Counted from the stretch's first letter, positions 16,938 through 25,631 are shown. The stretch is DNA of 64,000 bases from Candidatus Desulfosporosinus nitrosoreducens (GCF_030954495.1 NZ_JAVHUW010000064.1:1-64000), one strand, 5' to 3'. The notes: generated by a model not told the origin, from the letters alone. Program-made: numbers and translations.

Positions 16938-18290
16938 TCAGCTATGGGATAAGTTAGACTTTACTAAAGGTGTTTTACCGGATGCAGCTTGCGGAATGGA
17001 AGGTACTTTTTGCACCTCAATATTCGGTATGGCCGCCCCTTGCTTTATCAGTGCTTGTTTTACAGCCGTTAAAAGCCCGTCTTCATCGAACGTCCCGTGC
17101 AGGCCGCCCAAAAAGAGATGTAAACCATCAGCCTCTTGTACTACCTGCCACCCATTCACCGGTAATGTATCCATGATATTATGGAAGACTATCGGATGAA
17201 CCTTTACATTTCCGCCAGTCGCGCTGGGAAAAGATAAAATTTCATGGACACGCCCCTGGATTTCTTCAATCAGTCTAAAGGGACGCCCACATGAGCATAG
17301 AGACGGGGAGAGGCGCAGACTGTCATCAAGTTCATAGCGAATTAACGGCTGTGCACGTTTCCAAAGGACAGTGACAAGAAGTTTCTCTCCATACTCGCCC
17401 TCGGGTACGGGACGGTTGTTCTTATCAACAACCTCGATGATGGCGAGGTCTTCCTGAAGATGCATTCCATGATGTTGTTGGCATTCAGCACCGATTGCAC
17501 CGCAATCGGTAGTTCCATACATGTTGAAAAGCACATTACCCCAGGCTTGTACAGCTTGGCGTCGTGTTTCCGGAGTCAACACCTCAGAACCGCTGATTAT
17601 GGTGCAAGGCGCAATCCGGAGACGACCGGCAAGCTGCTCCTCAGCCAGGATGCGAATTATAGAAGCATATCCAAGCAGCAATTCCGGTTGCCAGGCATTC
17701 AATTTTTCCACCATGGTTGGGATTGTTTCACTCGCAGTCAGTTGTCTGATTGGTATTCCCATATTTCCCATGCTTGTGGCACCCCCGCTCGACATATGCG
17801 TGGGGTTTGTTGAAGTAATCTGCACCATCTTGACAGGTTGGTTGGGATTCATCTTAACGCCGGCTTCTTCAAAGCCGCGAAAAGAAGAAGCCAGCGCGGT
17901 AATCCACTCGTCGGAATCCATGAGAAACAATCCTGGATTACCTGTGCTGCCGGAAGTTGCATGGACCACATAACGATTAAGGTAAAGCTCATCTCCTTGC
18001 TTGCTGGCGGCAAATTCCTTGACATCCTGGAGATGAATTGCCCGGTCTGTAACCAAATCATCAAAGTTTTCCATCAGCATTGATTTGGTCAGCACCGGAA
18101 GGTCTTGTAAGGGAGCGTCGAAAAGACCTTTATGAAATTCCCTGTAGAAAGGCGAATTTGCATAGGCATACTCACGAAGGTGTTTAAATTCCTGTGCCTG
18201 ATAGGACTCAAGCTGTTGGCGGGTTAAGTGCTCTTGTTTTCGTAAATTCTCATAGTTGGCAAATAATAGTTTAAGCGTTGTGGTATCCAT
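16938..18290 (-). CDS. PaaK-like adenylate-forming enzyme (phenylacetate-CoA ligase/F390 synthetase family)
   Basis: A 450-residue ANL-superfamily protein. The family phosphate-binding motif appears as HATSGSTGNPG at about residue 112, the YGTTDCGAIGAEC motif follows at about 250, and the hinge lies near the LIRYELDD segment. The C-terminal small domain carries IQGRVHEIL and a late ASGKTPLV. This is closer in form to PaaK and to coenzyme F390 synthetase-like (FtsA) proteins than to acyl-CoA synthetases of the AcsA type. It would activate a carboxylic acid with ATP. No CoA-dependent pathway genes lie beside it. It follows a TetR gene by 37 nt and probably shares its transcript and control. Confidence 0.85.
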   Translation of the reverse strand: MDTTTLKLLFANYENLRKQEHLTRQQLESYQAQEFKHLREYAYANSPFYREFHKGLFDAPLQDLPVLTKSMLMENFDDLVTDRAIHLQDVKEFAASKQGDELYLNRYVVHATSGSTGNPGLFLMDSDEWITALASSFRGFEEAGVKMNPNQPVKMVQITSTNPTHMSSGGATSMGNMGIPIRQLTASETIPTMVEKLNAWQPELLLGYASIIRILAEEQLAGRLRIAPCTIISGSEVLTPETRRQAVQAWGNVLFNMYGTTDCGAIGAECQQHHGMHLQEDLAIIEVVDKNNRPVPEGEYGEKLLVTVLWKRAQPLIRYELDDSLRLSPSLCSCGRPFRLIEEIQGRVHEILSFPSATGGNVKVHPIVFHNIMDTLPVNGWQVVQEADGLHLFLGGLHGTFDEDGLLTAVKQALIKQGAAIPNIEVQKVPSIPQAASGKTPLVKSNLSHS

Positions 18291-18327
18291 GATATCCCTC
18301 CTAACATGATTTTAAGTTATTGTTTAC

Positions 18328-18987
18328 TTATTCAGATTTTCTCATTATCCCGGCAATGATAAAATTTACGAGATACTCCCGTGCTTTTACCAAGGATTCC
18401 TCACCTGAAAGTAACATCTGATTTAAAGGAAGATAAGCCAGATATACATGGCAAATCTGCATAACTAAGGAAAACTGAATCTTGGGGGCATAATCAGACC
18501 TAAGCAGACCTGCTCTCCAGGTCTTTTGAAAGAATGCCTCGAATTGCTCACTATTCTCACTTGGGAATTGGCCGGCAATTTTGGCGAACATCTGCCAGCC
18601 ATCAGCCATTTCCCAGGTTAAAATGCGTACCAAGTGCGGGTGTGCGAGCAAATAGTCAAAAAAGGTTCGAATTATCGTTTCGAGCAAGGTCCTAAATTGA
18701 TGGTCATCGGAGGCAACCGTTTCATCAAGGAGCAAGGGTGTAAAGATACCGGACAGAACTCCACTAATTTCCAGATCCGAACGCTTGAGCACCTCAGTAT
18801 AGAGGCCGAGCTTATCGCCAAAGTACCTGAAAATTAGGCCGATATTGTAGCCTGAGGTCTTGGCGATGACTTCAATTCTTGCGCCGGCAAACCCGCTTTG
18901 AGCGAAAACCGTTTCAGCGGCGTCCAGAATTGCTACTCGTGTTTTTTGGGAATCACGCACTTTCTTTTCTTGAGGAATTGTCTTCAT
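18328..18987 (-). CDS. TetR family transcriptional regulator
   Basis: A 219-residue repressor-type protein. The N-terminal helix-turn-helix is typical (TRVAILDAAETVFAQSGFAGARIEVIAKTSG, then YNIGLIFRYFGDKLGLY), followed by a helical ligand-binding domain. The start is an ATG inside the segment MKTIPQEKKVRDSQ, with AAGGAGAAC before it. A 20-bp perfect palindrome lies 26 nt upstream of the start, pointing to autoregulation. The PaaK-like gene follows at 37 nt, so both would respond to one ligand, perhaps the acid that the enzyme activates. Confidence 0.92.
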   Translation of the reverse strand: MKTIPQEKKVRDSQKTRVAILDAAETVFAQSGFAGARIEVIAKTSGYNIGLIFRYFGDKLGLYTEVLKRSDLEISGVLSGIFTPLLLDETVASDDHQFRTLLETIIRTFFDYLLAHPHLVRILTWEMADGWQMFAKIAGQFPSENSEQFEAFFQKTWRAGLLRSDYAPKIQFSLVMQICHVYLAYLPLNQMLLSGEESLVKAREYLVNFIIAGIMRKSE

Positions 18988-19012
18988 CTTGCTGTTCTCC
19001 TTAACTCACTAG

Positions 19013-19032
19013 GTAAGTAATAATTTACTTAC
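19013..19032. promoter_or_regulatory. TetR-type operator
   Basis: GTAAGTAA and TTACTTAC are perfect 8-bp arms around TAAT, 26 nt upstream of the TetR start. A weaker relative (TAAGT, 8 nt, ACTTA) lies at 18313-18330 before the PaaK-like gene. The spacing and symmetry are what TetR repressors bind. Confidence 0.65.
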
Positions 19033-19457
19033 ATTATAGCAGGACCTAATTAAATGTCAAAAGAGAAAATTAGGAAAGAGCATGGCAGTGATTTAAAATC
19101 TAACAATATTATGTTCATTATCCTAATTTGTTATAAACGTTTATTGTCAGATAAATAACGTCATTCAAATCATAGCCCTATCAGCATATGCTTCTATTTT
19201 ATTACGCTTCTGATGATAACTATAAGCCTATTCTCTTTTTTTACATCACGAATCGCAAAATTTTAGCATACTTTTATTCGCAGAATAAATACTTCTGCTG
19301 CTAATTTCTTGCTGAAACTGTGTTAAAAATCCGCTAATTATAAAAAGGCCCTGCTATTTGCAAGGCCTCCAAGGTTTTAATCTATTGCCATTTATTTGCA
19401 AAAAGTGTTGCTAAAATGAATTTTCCCCGCCAAGAGTGAACTCTTTACTATAATAAA
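19033..19457. other. AT-rich spacer downstream of the microcompartment operon
   Basis: No gene is visible. The DNA is very AT-rich up to about 19430. AAGAGT/ACTCTT at 19429-19443 makes a short hairpin about 15 nt beyond the last shell gene and might be a weak terminator. A broken AGGCC/GGCCT pair near 19345-19370 could serve similarly. Confidence 0.4.
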
Positions 19458-19751
19458 TTAGGGTACTTCTTTCTTAGCCGCGGGTAGTATCATTTCCACG
19501 TCGCCATGAGGGCGCGGTATAACATGAACCGAGATCAGCTCGCCGACACGTTGGGCAGCAGCGGCACCGGCGTCGGTAGCCGCTTTGACAGCGCCCACAT
19601 CTCCGCGCACCATGACGGTTACAAGACCGCCGCCCACAAATTCCCGGCCAATCAGATAAACATTGGCAGCCTTAACCATAGCGTCGGCCGCTTCAATAGC
19701 CCCGACAAGCCCTTTTGTTTCAATCAATCCCAAAGCTTCTGTTTTGTTCAT
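19458..19751 (-). CDS. BMC-H hexameric shell protein (PduA/CutA-like), last gene of the operon
   Basis: A 97-residue single BMC domain: ALGLIETKGLVGAIEAADAMVKAANV, the pore-region VGGGLVTVMVRGDVGAVKAATDAG, and HVIPRPHGDVEMILP at the end. It would form hexagonal tiles of the shell facet. GAGGAGGCAATC precedes the ATG. It is the promoter-distal gene of the choline operon, separated from pduL by 100 nt of repetitive AT-rich DNA, which might weaken or separate its expression. It is closely similar to the shell genes at 33551 and 33871 that open the operon, so facet tiles are encoded at both ends. Confidence 0.95.
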   Translation of the reverse strand: MNKTEALGLIETKGLVGAIEAADAMVKAANVYLIGREFVGGGLVTVMVRGDVGAVKAATDAGAAAAQRVGELISVHVIPRPHGDVEMILPAAKKEVP

Positions 19752-19766
19752 TATGATTGCCTCCTC

Positions 19767-19851
19767 AAAGTTTCTTAAATTAAAGTTTCTTAATTAAAAT
19801 TTCTTGTTAAAGTTTTTATTAATTAAAGTTCTTTATCAAAATTAAAGCCTC
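19767..19851. repeat. AT-rich degenerate direct repeats between pduL and the last shell gene
   Basis: Units like AAAGTTTCTTAAATT recur about five times (AAAGTTTCTTAATTA, AAATTTCTTGTTA, AAGTTTTTATTAATTA, AAGTTCTTTATC). The spacing is roughly 14-16 nt. They fill the only long spacer inside an otherwise compact operon. Confidence 0.7.
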
Positions 19852-20493
19852 TTACCTTACGATAGTTATTTTGGAGCTGGACGTAAGCTGCATAGCATTG
19901 GCTTCTTCCGTATCGAGATGACATTCCAGCCTGGAGGTGTCGTTAGCTCTGACCACAACCTGCGCATACGTTCCCCCTCGCGGCCCCGGGGTTTGGATCG
20001 TCACCTCTTCCCCATCCTTGACCCCGAAACGTTGGGCATCCTGCAGGGACATATGAATATGTCTCCGGGCAATGATAAGACCTTGCGCAAGCATGACACT
20101 TCCCTTGGGACCGACAAGGGTTATACCCGGAGTTCCCGCCAGTTCCCCGGACAAGCGCAGTGGTGCGCTCAGCCCAAGTTTAAAACAGTCTGCCTGAAGT
20201 ATTTCCACCTGCGATTCCCGGCGCACCGGACCCAGGATGCGCACCTTCTCCAAGGCCCCCTTCGGACCGCAGATGGTGAGGGTTTCCTGGCAGGCGTATT
20301 GCATCGGCTGGGACAAATCCTTGGTTTTTGTCAATTGGTATCCGGCGCCGAACAACTGATTCAAATCCTCTGGCGAAAGATGGATATGCCGGTTGGAAAT
20401 TCCCACAGGTATAGAGTTATCCTCCTTGGGGGAGTCCCCCCCTTCCTGAATGACTTCGAGCAGCAATTCTACTAAAGCGTCGTACTTTCCCAC
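19852..20493 (-). CDS. pduL: Phosphate propanoyltransferase/phosphotransacetylase PduL
   Basis: PduL moves the acyl group from CoA to phosphate, here making acetyl-phosphate and freeing CoA inside the compartment. Two characteristic segments with metal-binding histidines are present: GISNRHIHLSPEDL near the N-terminus and ARRHIHMSLQDAQRFGV in the second half; a His in LECHLDTEEAN is the third. The GTG at 20505 is poorly placed, while the GTG at 20493 has GAGGTGA at good spacing and starts MGKYDALVELLLEVIQEGG, an amphipathic helix typical of an encapsulation tag. The aldehyde dehydrogenase stop is 2 nt upstream, suggesting coupled translation. Confidence 0.95.
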   Translation of the reverse strand: MGKYDALVELLLEVIQEGGDSPKEDNSIPVGISNRHIHLSPEDLNQLFGAGYQLTKTKDLSQPMQYACQETLTICGPKGALEKVRILGPVRRESQVEILQADCFKLGLSAPLRLSGELAGTPGITLVGPKGSVMLAQGLIIARRHIHMSLQDAQRFGVKDGEEVTIQTPGPRGGTYAQVVVRANDTSRLECHLDTEEANAMQLTSSSKITIVR

Positions 20494-20494
20494 C

Positions 20495-21982
20495 TCAGCA
20501 GTCACCTCTTTTTTTCAGCAGGGAGAGAACCTCCTCCACCAGGGATTGCAGCTGGTCTTCGCTGAGGTCAGCGGAGGACGCTGCAGCCTGGGCCGCGCAA
20601 GCCGCAGAAACAGGATGGGGAGTTTCCGTGAAGTCTTTGAGGCCATAAGCCACGCGTTTGATATTGATTAAATGCAGAGGGGTCACATTATCGGAAGTTG
20701 CACTTCCGCCCCAGGTACCGCAACCCAAGGTAAAAGCCGGGGCCAGTCCGGTACTCGCTCCCACACCGCCCTGGCTGGAAGAGGTATTGACCAGAATCCT
20801 GAAAACGGGTTTTGCCGAGAATTTCATCGCAATCTCAGGGGTTTCGGTGTGAAGGGAAATACTATGACCGACCCCGCCGTTTTTTAACAAGCGAATGCTT
20901 AAATCACAGGCTTCCTGCCAGTCTTTGACGCTATAGAAAGCTAAGACTGTCGTCAGCTTTTCATAGGAAAGGGGATAGCCCTCCCCGACTCCCTGCTGTT
21001 CACCCAGCAGCACTTTAGTGCCCGGAGGCACAGATATACCGGATTGTTCGGCAATAACCTGAGCGGCTCTGCCGACCATTTTGGCGTTCATGGCATGCCC
21101 TTTCAGAAAGAGCTTTTTGCTGACCTGCTCCGTTTCTCCGGGCGTCATAAAATAACCGCCCTGGCGGCGAAACTCCTCCACCACTTGGGCACGAATGCAT
21201 TCATCGCAGATAACCGACTGCTCGGAGGCACAGATCGTGCCGTTGTCAAAGGTCTTGCTGGCGATAATGCGCTGAACGGCCTTGGCGACATCAGCCGTTC
21301 GTTCGATGTAAGCCGGGACATTGCCCGGCCCTACGCCGAGGGCGGGTTTGCCCGCACTGTAGGCGGCTTTAACCATCGCCGAACCGCCGGTGGCAATAAT
21401 CATCTCGACCTCGTCGCACTTCATGAGTTCATTCGTGGCATTCATCGAGGGCTTGGAAATGCAGCCGATAATATGCGCAGGAGCGCCAGCGGCCACAGCG
21501 GCGTCATGCATCAGTTGAGCCGCCTGCAGGGTGCATTTTACGGCCGACGGATGGGGCGAGAACACAATCCCGTTGCGCGCTTTAATTGCAATCAGAGATT
21601 TGTAGATGGCCGTAGAGGTAGGATTGGTCGAGGGGACAATCCCCATCAACAAGCCCACAGGCTCGGCGATTTCCACGACTTTATTGACCTTATCTTCTCG
21701 GACGACTCCGATGGTGGGCATGGATTTGATGAATTCATAAAGCTCCAGCGAGGCAAAACGGTTTTTAAAGGTCTTGTCCTCCACTTTGCCAAACCCCGTC
21801 TCTTCCACGGCCAGTTGGGCCAGGGAAAGAGCGTTCTCCTCGGCGGCCCGCACCATACTGCGCAGAATTTTATCAATCTGCTCATTGCTGAATTGGGCAA
21901 GTTCGGCTTGAGCCTGTTTGGCTTGACGAGCCAGATTTCTAGTCTCTTGCACAGACTGCAAATCATAATCAAAGGTTTCCAA
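20495..21982 (-). CDS. CoA-acylating aldehyde dehydrogenase (EutE/PduP type), catalytic
   Basis: A 495-residue dehydrogenase converting acetaldehyde, NAD+ and CoA to acetyl-CoA. The catalytic cysteine is Cys251 in TICASEQ; the following SVICDEC adds two more cysteines. The nucleotide site appears as IVPSTNPTSTAIYKSL and ATGGSAMVKAAYSAGKPALG. The C-terminus ends with a predicted amphipathic helix (SEDQLQSLVEEVLSLLKKR) separated by an Ala-rich linker, a likely cargo tag. The start is a TTG with GGAGG at 8-nt spacing; an ATG in another frame lies just before it. It is a paralogue of the gene at 31981, which lacks the cysteine. Confidence 0.95.
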   Translation of the reverse strand: METFDYDLQSVQETRNLARQAKQAQAELAQFSNEQIDKILRSMVRAAEENALSLAQLAVEETGFGKVEDKTFKNRFASLELYEFIKSMPTIGVVREDKVNKVVEIAEPVGLLMGIVPSTNPTSTAIYKSLIAIKARNGIVFSPHPSAVKCTLQAAQLMHDAAVAAGAPAHIIGCISKPSMNATNELMKCDEVEMIIATGGSAMVKAAYSAGKPALGVGPGNVPAYIERTADVAKAVQRIIASKTFDNGTICASEQSVICDECIRAQVVEEFRRQGGYFMTPGETEQVSKKLFLKGHAMNAKMVGRAAQVIAEQSGISVPPGTKVLLGEQQGVGEGYPLSYEKLTTVLAFYSVKDWQEACDLSIRLLKNGGVGHSISLHTETPEIAMKFSAKPVFRILVNTSSSQGGVGASTGLAPAFTLGCGTWGGSATSDNVTPLHLINIKRVAYGLKDFTETPHPVSAACAAQAAASSADLSEDQLQSLVEEVLSLLKKRGDC

Positions 21983-22058
21983 TTGCCATTCCTCCTTCCA
22001 CAGTCACGTGCTTTTTCACAGGAATAACCTGTACACACTCAGTGGTTTTACGCTCCAG

Positions 22059-22724
22059 TTAGGGTTTAGTTTCCTTTTCGTAGTAGCGCCTCAGGGCCTG
22101 AAGCAGTAAGTCTTTACCTGCTTTGTTGAGGGCGCCGCCCGGCCCGGCCGGTTCTTTGTATTCTCTGACTAATTTGCGCAGTTTTACCAAGGAAAGCGCC
22201 TTTAAGGCTTGCAACCCTTTTTCCAGCCCGAATTGGCGGACCAAAAGGTCTACTTCCTCTTTGCTCAAGCCGTGCAAAGGTTTGGGCGAAACCCCGGCAG
22301 GTTCCTGGGCGTCCTCCTTTGCTCCTGCCCTTGCGGCAATTCCCGGGTCTGGGAAAGGTTCGCTTCTTGGGGCCTCGGAATCCGGGTTTGGCAAAACCTC
22401 GGCAGGTTCCGCAAGCGAAGGGCGGGCCAACCCTTCCTGAACAAGGTTCGCACTCAGAACAAGGATAGATTCAATCTCCTCATGGGGCCTGGGAATTATG
22501 TGCCGGGAAATTACGGACAGACCGTTAATCTTCTCGGCCGCGGTCACGCCTGCCGCCACCGCGCTTGCCACGGCAGCCACGTCCCCCCTCACGGCTACGG
22601 TAACAAGCCCGCCGCCAACCAAGGTCCTCCCTACAAGTTCCACTTGGGCCGTTTTGAGCATGACGTCCGTACATTCAATCGCTGCCAGGAGCCCTCGTGT
22701 CTCAATCAGGCCAAGCGCTTGCAT
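22059..22724 (-). CDS. BMC-H shell protein with long C-terminal extension
   Basis: A 221-residue protein. Residues 1-90 are a normal BMC domain (ALGLIETRGLLAAIECTDVMLKTAQV, LVGGGLVTVAVRGDVAAVASAVAAG, HIIPRPHEEIESIL). A Pro/Ala/Glu-rich linker runs to about 148, and a helical basic domain follows (LSKEEVDLLVRQFGLEKGL, LSLVKLRKLVREYK, LLLQALRRYYEKE). Among known shell proteins, EutK has a C-terminal nucleic-acid-binding-like domain; this tail is only loosely comparable. It may hold cargo under the shell or bind nucleic acid. AGGAGG precedes the ATG. Confidence 0.93.
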   Translation of the reverse strand: MQALGLIETRGLLAAIECTDVMLKTAQVELVGRTLVGGGLVTVAVRGDVAAVASAVAAGVTAAEKINGLSVISRHIIPRPHEEIESILVLSANLVQEGLARPSLAEPAEVLPNPDSEAPRSEPFPDPGIAARAGAKEDAQEPAGVSPKPLHGLSKEEVDLLVRQFGLEKGLQALKALSLVKLRKLVREYKEPAGPGGALNKAGKDLLLQALRRYYEKETKP

Positions 22725-22744
22725 AGTTTACCTCCTCTTGCGCT

Positions 22745-23428
22745 CTACTCTTGTGCTTTAAGCTCAGACCAGTTGGCCGGATAGGTGACATAAAAAAGTT
22801 TGACATAGCCGGAAGAACTCCAGGTTACCTTAGAGCCTTTGGGCACAAAAAGCACATCCCCCTGGCAGGCTTCATAAGTTTTGTTGTTGATCGTGACAGT
22901 GAGACTGCCCTCAAGAACAATATCAATTTCTTCATAGCACAGTTCCCAAACAAAACTGGACTTTTCAATCGTCAGAAAACCGGCGCTCATTTGGGAATCC
23001 TTTTTACTGACAACCTCACGGCAGGCCACATGGTCCCCGGGGTTTCCGGTAGCAAAGGTCTCAAAGTTTACCGTCCTGCCCCGCACAATTTTTAAACCGC
23101 TGCCCGGGTCACCCTCCGTCAGAAATGGCGCTTCCGGAACACCCCCCGGGACATTGGCCAGCAGCTTGCTGCTGAAGAGCGCTTTTACTACTTGGTAAAT
23201 CACATCCCGGTCAAGCCCGGCAGCCAGGCTCTCCTCTTGGCGCAGTCCGCTCTCTTCACAGCTCTGCTTGGGGCCGGCAGCGGGGCTTGCTGTAGTAAAC
23301 TCCAGACCTGATTCTTTGGCTAAATCCTGGGCGGCGGGAGTAATAATTGTGCCGCAGTCGACAAAAAAGGTCTTTTCCCCTTTTTCCACTGCCGCTTTTA
23401 CCTCGTTGGCACAAATTAGTTTTTTCAA
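22745..23428 (-). CDS. eutQ: EutQ-like cupin protein
   Basis: The C-terminal half is a cupin barrel (residues about 110-227: GNPGDHVACREVV..., SFVWELCYEEIDIVLEGSLTVTINNKTY, GDVLFVPKGSKVTWSS). EutQ proteins are reported as acetate kinase-like and as compartment assembly factors. The EutQ cupin lacks the usual metal-binding His pair, and this one shows Glu/Asp-rich positions instead. The first 45 residues (KKLICANEVKAAVEKGEKTFFV) match the N-terminal EutQ part. The TTG at 23428 has AGGAGGTG at better spacing than the GTG at 23434. With no acetate kinase gene in the operon, acetate kinase-like activity would be useful, but this is inference. Confidence 0.9.
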   Translation of the reverse strand: MKKLICANEVKAAVEKGEKTFFVDCGTIITPAAQDLAKESGLEFTTASPAAGPKQSCEESGLRQEESLAAGLDRDVIYQVVKALFSSKLLANVPGGVPEAPFLTEGDPGSGLKIVRGRTVNFETFATGNPGDHVACREVVSKKDSQMSAGFLTIEKSSFVWELCYEEIDIVLEGSLTVTINNKTYEACQGDVLFVPKGSKVTWSSSGYVKLFYVTYPANWSELKAQE

Positions 23429-23470
23429 GATCACACCTCCTTTCGCTTTACGACCGGATTTGCTCTTTCT

Positions 23471-24019
23471 TTAAAACAAGGAGGCCCACAAGCGGTCCGA
23501 GGGGGAGGGAATAACTTCCGTATCGACAAGCAAGCCCTTTTCCAGGGCGACAGCTTTCCCGGCCTCAAGCCCCGCTTCCACCGCGGCCACATCTCCGGTA
23601 AAAGTGAAGTAAGCTTTGCCGCCCAGCCCCCTGCCTAAACGCAGCTCCAGAGCCTGAATATCGGCGGCCTTCAGCGCGGCGTCAGCCGCCGTAATCATGG
23701 AGGCCATGGAGAAGGATTCCATAATACCCAAAGCCCCCGCTCCCTCGGGCATCGTAGTGGCCGTAAGGGCCGGGAAAACTCCCGGGTGAACATTGGGGAG
23801 AACAAAGCTGTCCAGCAAATACTCACCCGCGTTAGCCACGCCCGCGCTGACCGAGCTTTCCACCGCCGACACATCGCCGTGAATAATCGTGATGTATTTG
23901 CCCGGACAAACAGACGTTGCGCTGACCACATCCACAAAGGCCGTCTTGAGCATCTGATCAGCCGTATAAATCCCCCTGGCGACACTTGTCAGCTCTATCA
24001 TGCCAATTGCTCTATACAT
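23471..24019 (-). CDS. pduT: BMC-T tandem shell protein, PduT-like, with cluster cysteine
   Basis: A 182-residue tandem of two BMC domains (GMIELTSVARGIYTADQML..., then GIMESFSMASMITAADAALK...), which form trimers shaped like a hexamer. PduT carries a [4Fe-4S] cluster at the trimer pore held by Cys38. Here the only well-placed cysteine, in SVCPGKY, is exactly residue 38. It overlaps the pduS stop by 8 nt, and PduT/PduS are known partners for passing electrons across the shell. AAGGTGGG precedes the ATG. It is the only BMC-T gene in the operon. Confidence 0.95.
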   Translation of the reverse strand: MYRAIGMIELTSVARGIYTADQMLKTAFVDVVSATSVCPGKYITIIHGDVSAVESSVSAGVANAGEYLLDSFVLPNVHPGVFPALTATTMPEGAGALGIMESFSMASMITAADAALKAADIQALELRLGRGLGGKAYFTFTGDVAAVEAGLEAGKAVALEKGLLVDTEVIPSPSDRLWASLF

Positions 24020-25349
24020 ACGAACCCACCTTTATCACAATAGAATTCTCCTTGATTTCCCGGACAGTACCTGCCAGGCTGGCGTGAACCGCGGCTCCGA
24101 GGCTGTTGTCCGGAATTTTGCCGATCATCTGCCCGGCCTGCACTTGTTCACCCACGGCGACAACCGGGACGGCCGCAGCTCCAATGTGCTGCCGCAGAGC
24201 GATCTCCAGGTATTCCGGCTGAAAGTCCGCCTCCGTCAGGGGAGCCGGCCGGTCAAAGTCCGTTAAGCCGATTTTGGCGACCAGGCGTTTGCTGGGAATC
24301 AGGCGGTAGTCGCGGGCCGACCTGGCTGACATTTCCCTGGACGGCGGCTGGTATCGGATTCCTTCTGCCGCCAGCTTGCGCTTATAGAAGATATTGACGG
24401 ACTTGGGATGGAGATTGGCCGGACAGGAAAACATCTCACAGGCATTACATTCGCAGCACAACTGGGCTGTCTGCTGTTCCTCATGATTGTCCAGATTGTA
24501 GCTCAAGGCCTGCATCATTTTATGCGGCTGCAGATTATGACCTAAAAGATAACGGGGACACAAGTCGGTACACATGCGGCATTGCTCGCAGGCGGTTTTG
24601 CTGATGACCCTCGCTTGTTCCAGCTTCAGGGATTTGCGGCGGATGAGAAAATGCTCCTTTTTCAACAGAATATAGCCTTTGCTCTTTTTCGTGACATGCC
24701 CGTCCAGGTTGTCCAGGAGAGCCCCCATCATCGGTCCCCCGTCAATGACGGCGTAGTCCTCAAAACTTGCCAGGCCGCATTGGCGCAGCACGTCCCGGAT
24801 GGGGACACCTACGGGCACTTTAAGCGTCAGGCGCCGGGGAACATCTCCGGCAACTGTGATATAAGTTTCCGTTACCGCTTTTCCTGCCAGAGCATGGAAG
24901 ACATTGAGCGCCGTTTCCGCATTAATGACGACACAGCCGACCTTTAAAGGAATGGAAGCTTCCGGCACAATTCGCCCCGTCAGCTCATAAACGAGAACCT
25001 GCTCATCCCCCGCCGGATAAATATCCCGCAGCTCCTTGACCTCCAGGTTGGCCTCCAGGCCCTGGGCCAGGATTTGATAGCGCAGGCGCTGGATAACTTC
25101 CCCGTGCTTGCTTTTAATCCCGATCAGGGCTTTGCGGGCTTTAAGATACTGTCTGGCCGCTTCCAGGCCCTGGATAATTTCAGCGGCAAAGCGATCCAGC
25201 AATTGTTGATCCACGCGCAGCAGGGGCTCACACTCCGCGCCATTGAGCAAGAGATACTCCGCTTTGGAGGTTAGTTTGGCATGAGTCGGAAACCCCGCGC
25301 CTCCTGCTCCGATAACTCCCGCATCTCTAATCATGTTCAGCAGATCCAA
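24012..25349 (-). CDS. pduS: PduS-like electron-transfer protein (RnfC-like, SLBB and 4Fe-4S)
   Basis: A 445-residue flavin/Fe-S protein. The N-terminal GVIGAGGAGFPTHAKL and GAECEPLLRVDQQLL segments are the RnfC/NuoF-like part. An SLBB domain follows (GVPIRDVLRQCGL). Two cysteine clusters (CEQCRMCTDLCPRY and CCECNACEMFSC) bind [4Fe-4S] centres. A C-terminal lipoyl-like barrel (GEQVQAGQMIGKIPDNSLGAAVHASLAGTV) completes it. PduS is known as a cobalamin reductase in propanediol compartments; in this cobalamin-independent one it more likely oxidises NADH and passes electrons to the shell. The start is a TTG with AGGTGAAGAAGG before it. Confidence 0.93.
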   Translation of the reverse strand: MDLLNMIRDAGVIGAGGAGFPTHAKLTSKAEYLLLNGAECEPLLRVDQQLLDRFAAEIIQGLEAARQYLKARKALIGIKSKHGEVIQRLRYQILAQGLEANLEVKELRDIYPAGDEQVLVYELTGRIVPEASIPLKVGCVVINAETALNVFHALAGKAVTETYITVAGDVPRRLTLKVPVGVPIRDVLRQCGLASFEDYAVIDGGPMMGALLDNLDGHVTKKSKGYILLKKEHFLIRRKSLKLEQARVISKTACEQCRMCTDLCPRYLLGHNLQPHKMMQALSYNLDNHEEQQTAQLCCECNACEMFSCPANLHPKSVNIFYKRKLAAEGIRYQPPSREMSARSARDYRLIPSKRLVAKIGLTDFDRPAPLTEADFQPEYLEIALRQHIGAAAVPVVAVGEQVQAGQMIGKIPDNSLGAAVHASLAGTVREIKENSIVIKVGSYV

Positions 25350-25370
25350 CCTTCTTCACCTCCGGATTTC

Positions 25371-25631
25371 TTAAAAATGACAATCCTCGTCAATGATGCC
25401 CGCGATAACGGCATCAACAGGAACATCGTCCTGGTCCAGCATTTTGCGGGCCGAGCTGCCCAGACAGACAAGCACGCGCTCTCCCACCCCGGCGCCGATG
25501 GTGTCGGCGGCGATCATAATGCGCCCGGCGTCAATTCCCCCCAGAACTTCCACCAGCATAAATTTCAGCCCTCGGAGTGAATCGGCTTTGCGCGTTGCCC
25601 AGATATTGTCGATTACTTTAGCTGCAATCAT
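25371..25631 (-). CDS. eutN: BMC-P pentameric vertex protein (EutN/CcmL family)
   Basis: An 86-residue OB-like protein that caps the 12 vertices of the shell. The start MIAAKVIDNIWATRKADSLRGLKFMLVE and the middle GGIDAGRIMIAADTIGAGVGERVLVCLGSSAR are the standard family pattern. AGGTGAAATAG precedes the ATG. It is the only vertex gene in this operon, lying 21 nt before pduS. Many compartments carry two or three, so this single copy must cover all vertices. Confidence 0.95.
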   Translation of the reverse strand: MIAAKVIDNIWATRKADSLRGLKFMLVEVLGGIDAGRIMIAADTIGAGVGERVLVCLGSSARKMLDQDDVPVDAVIAGIIDEDCHF

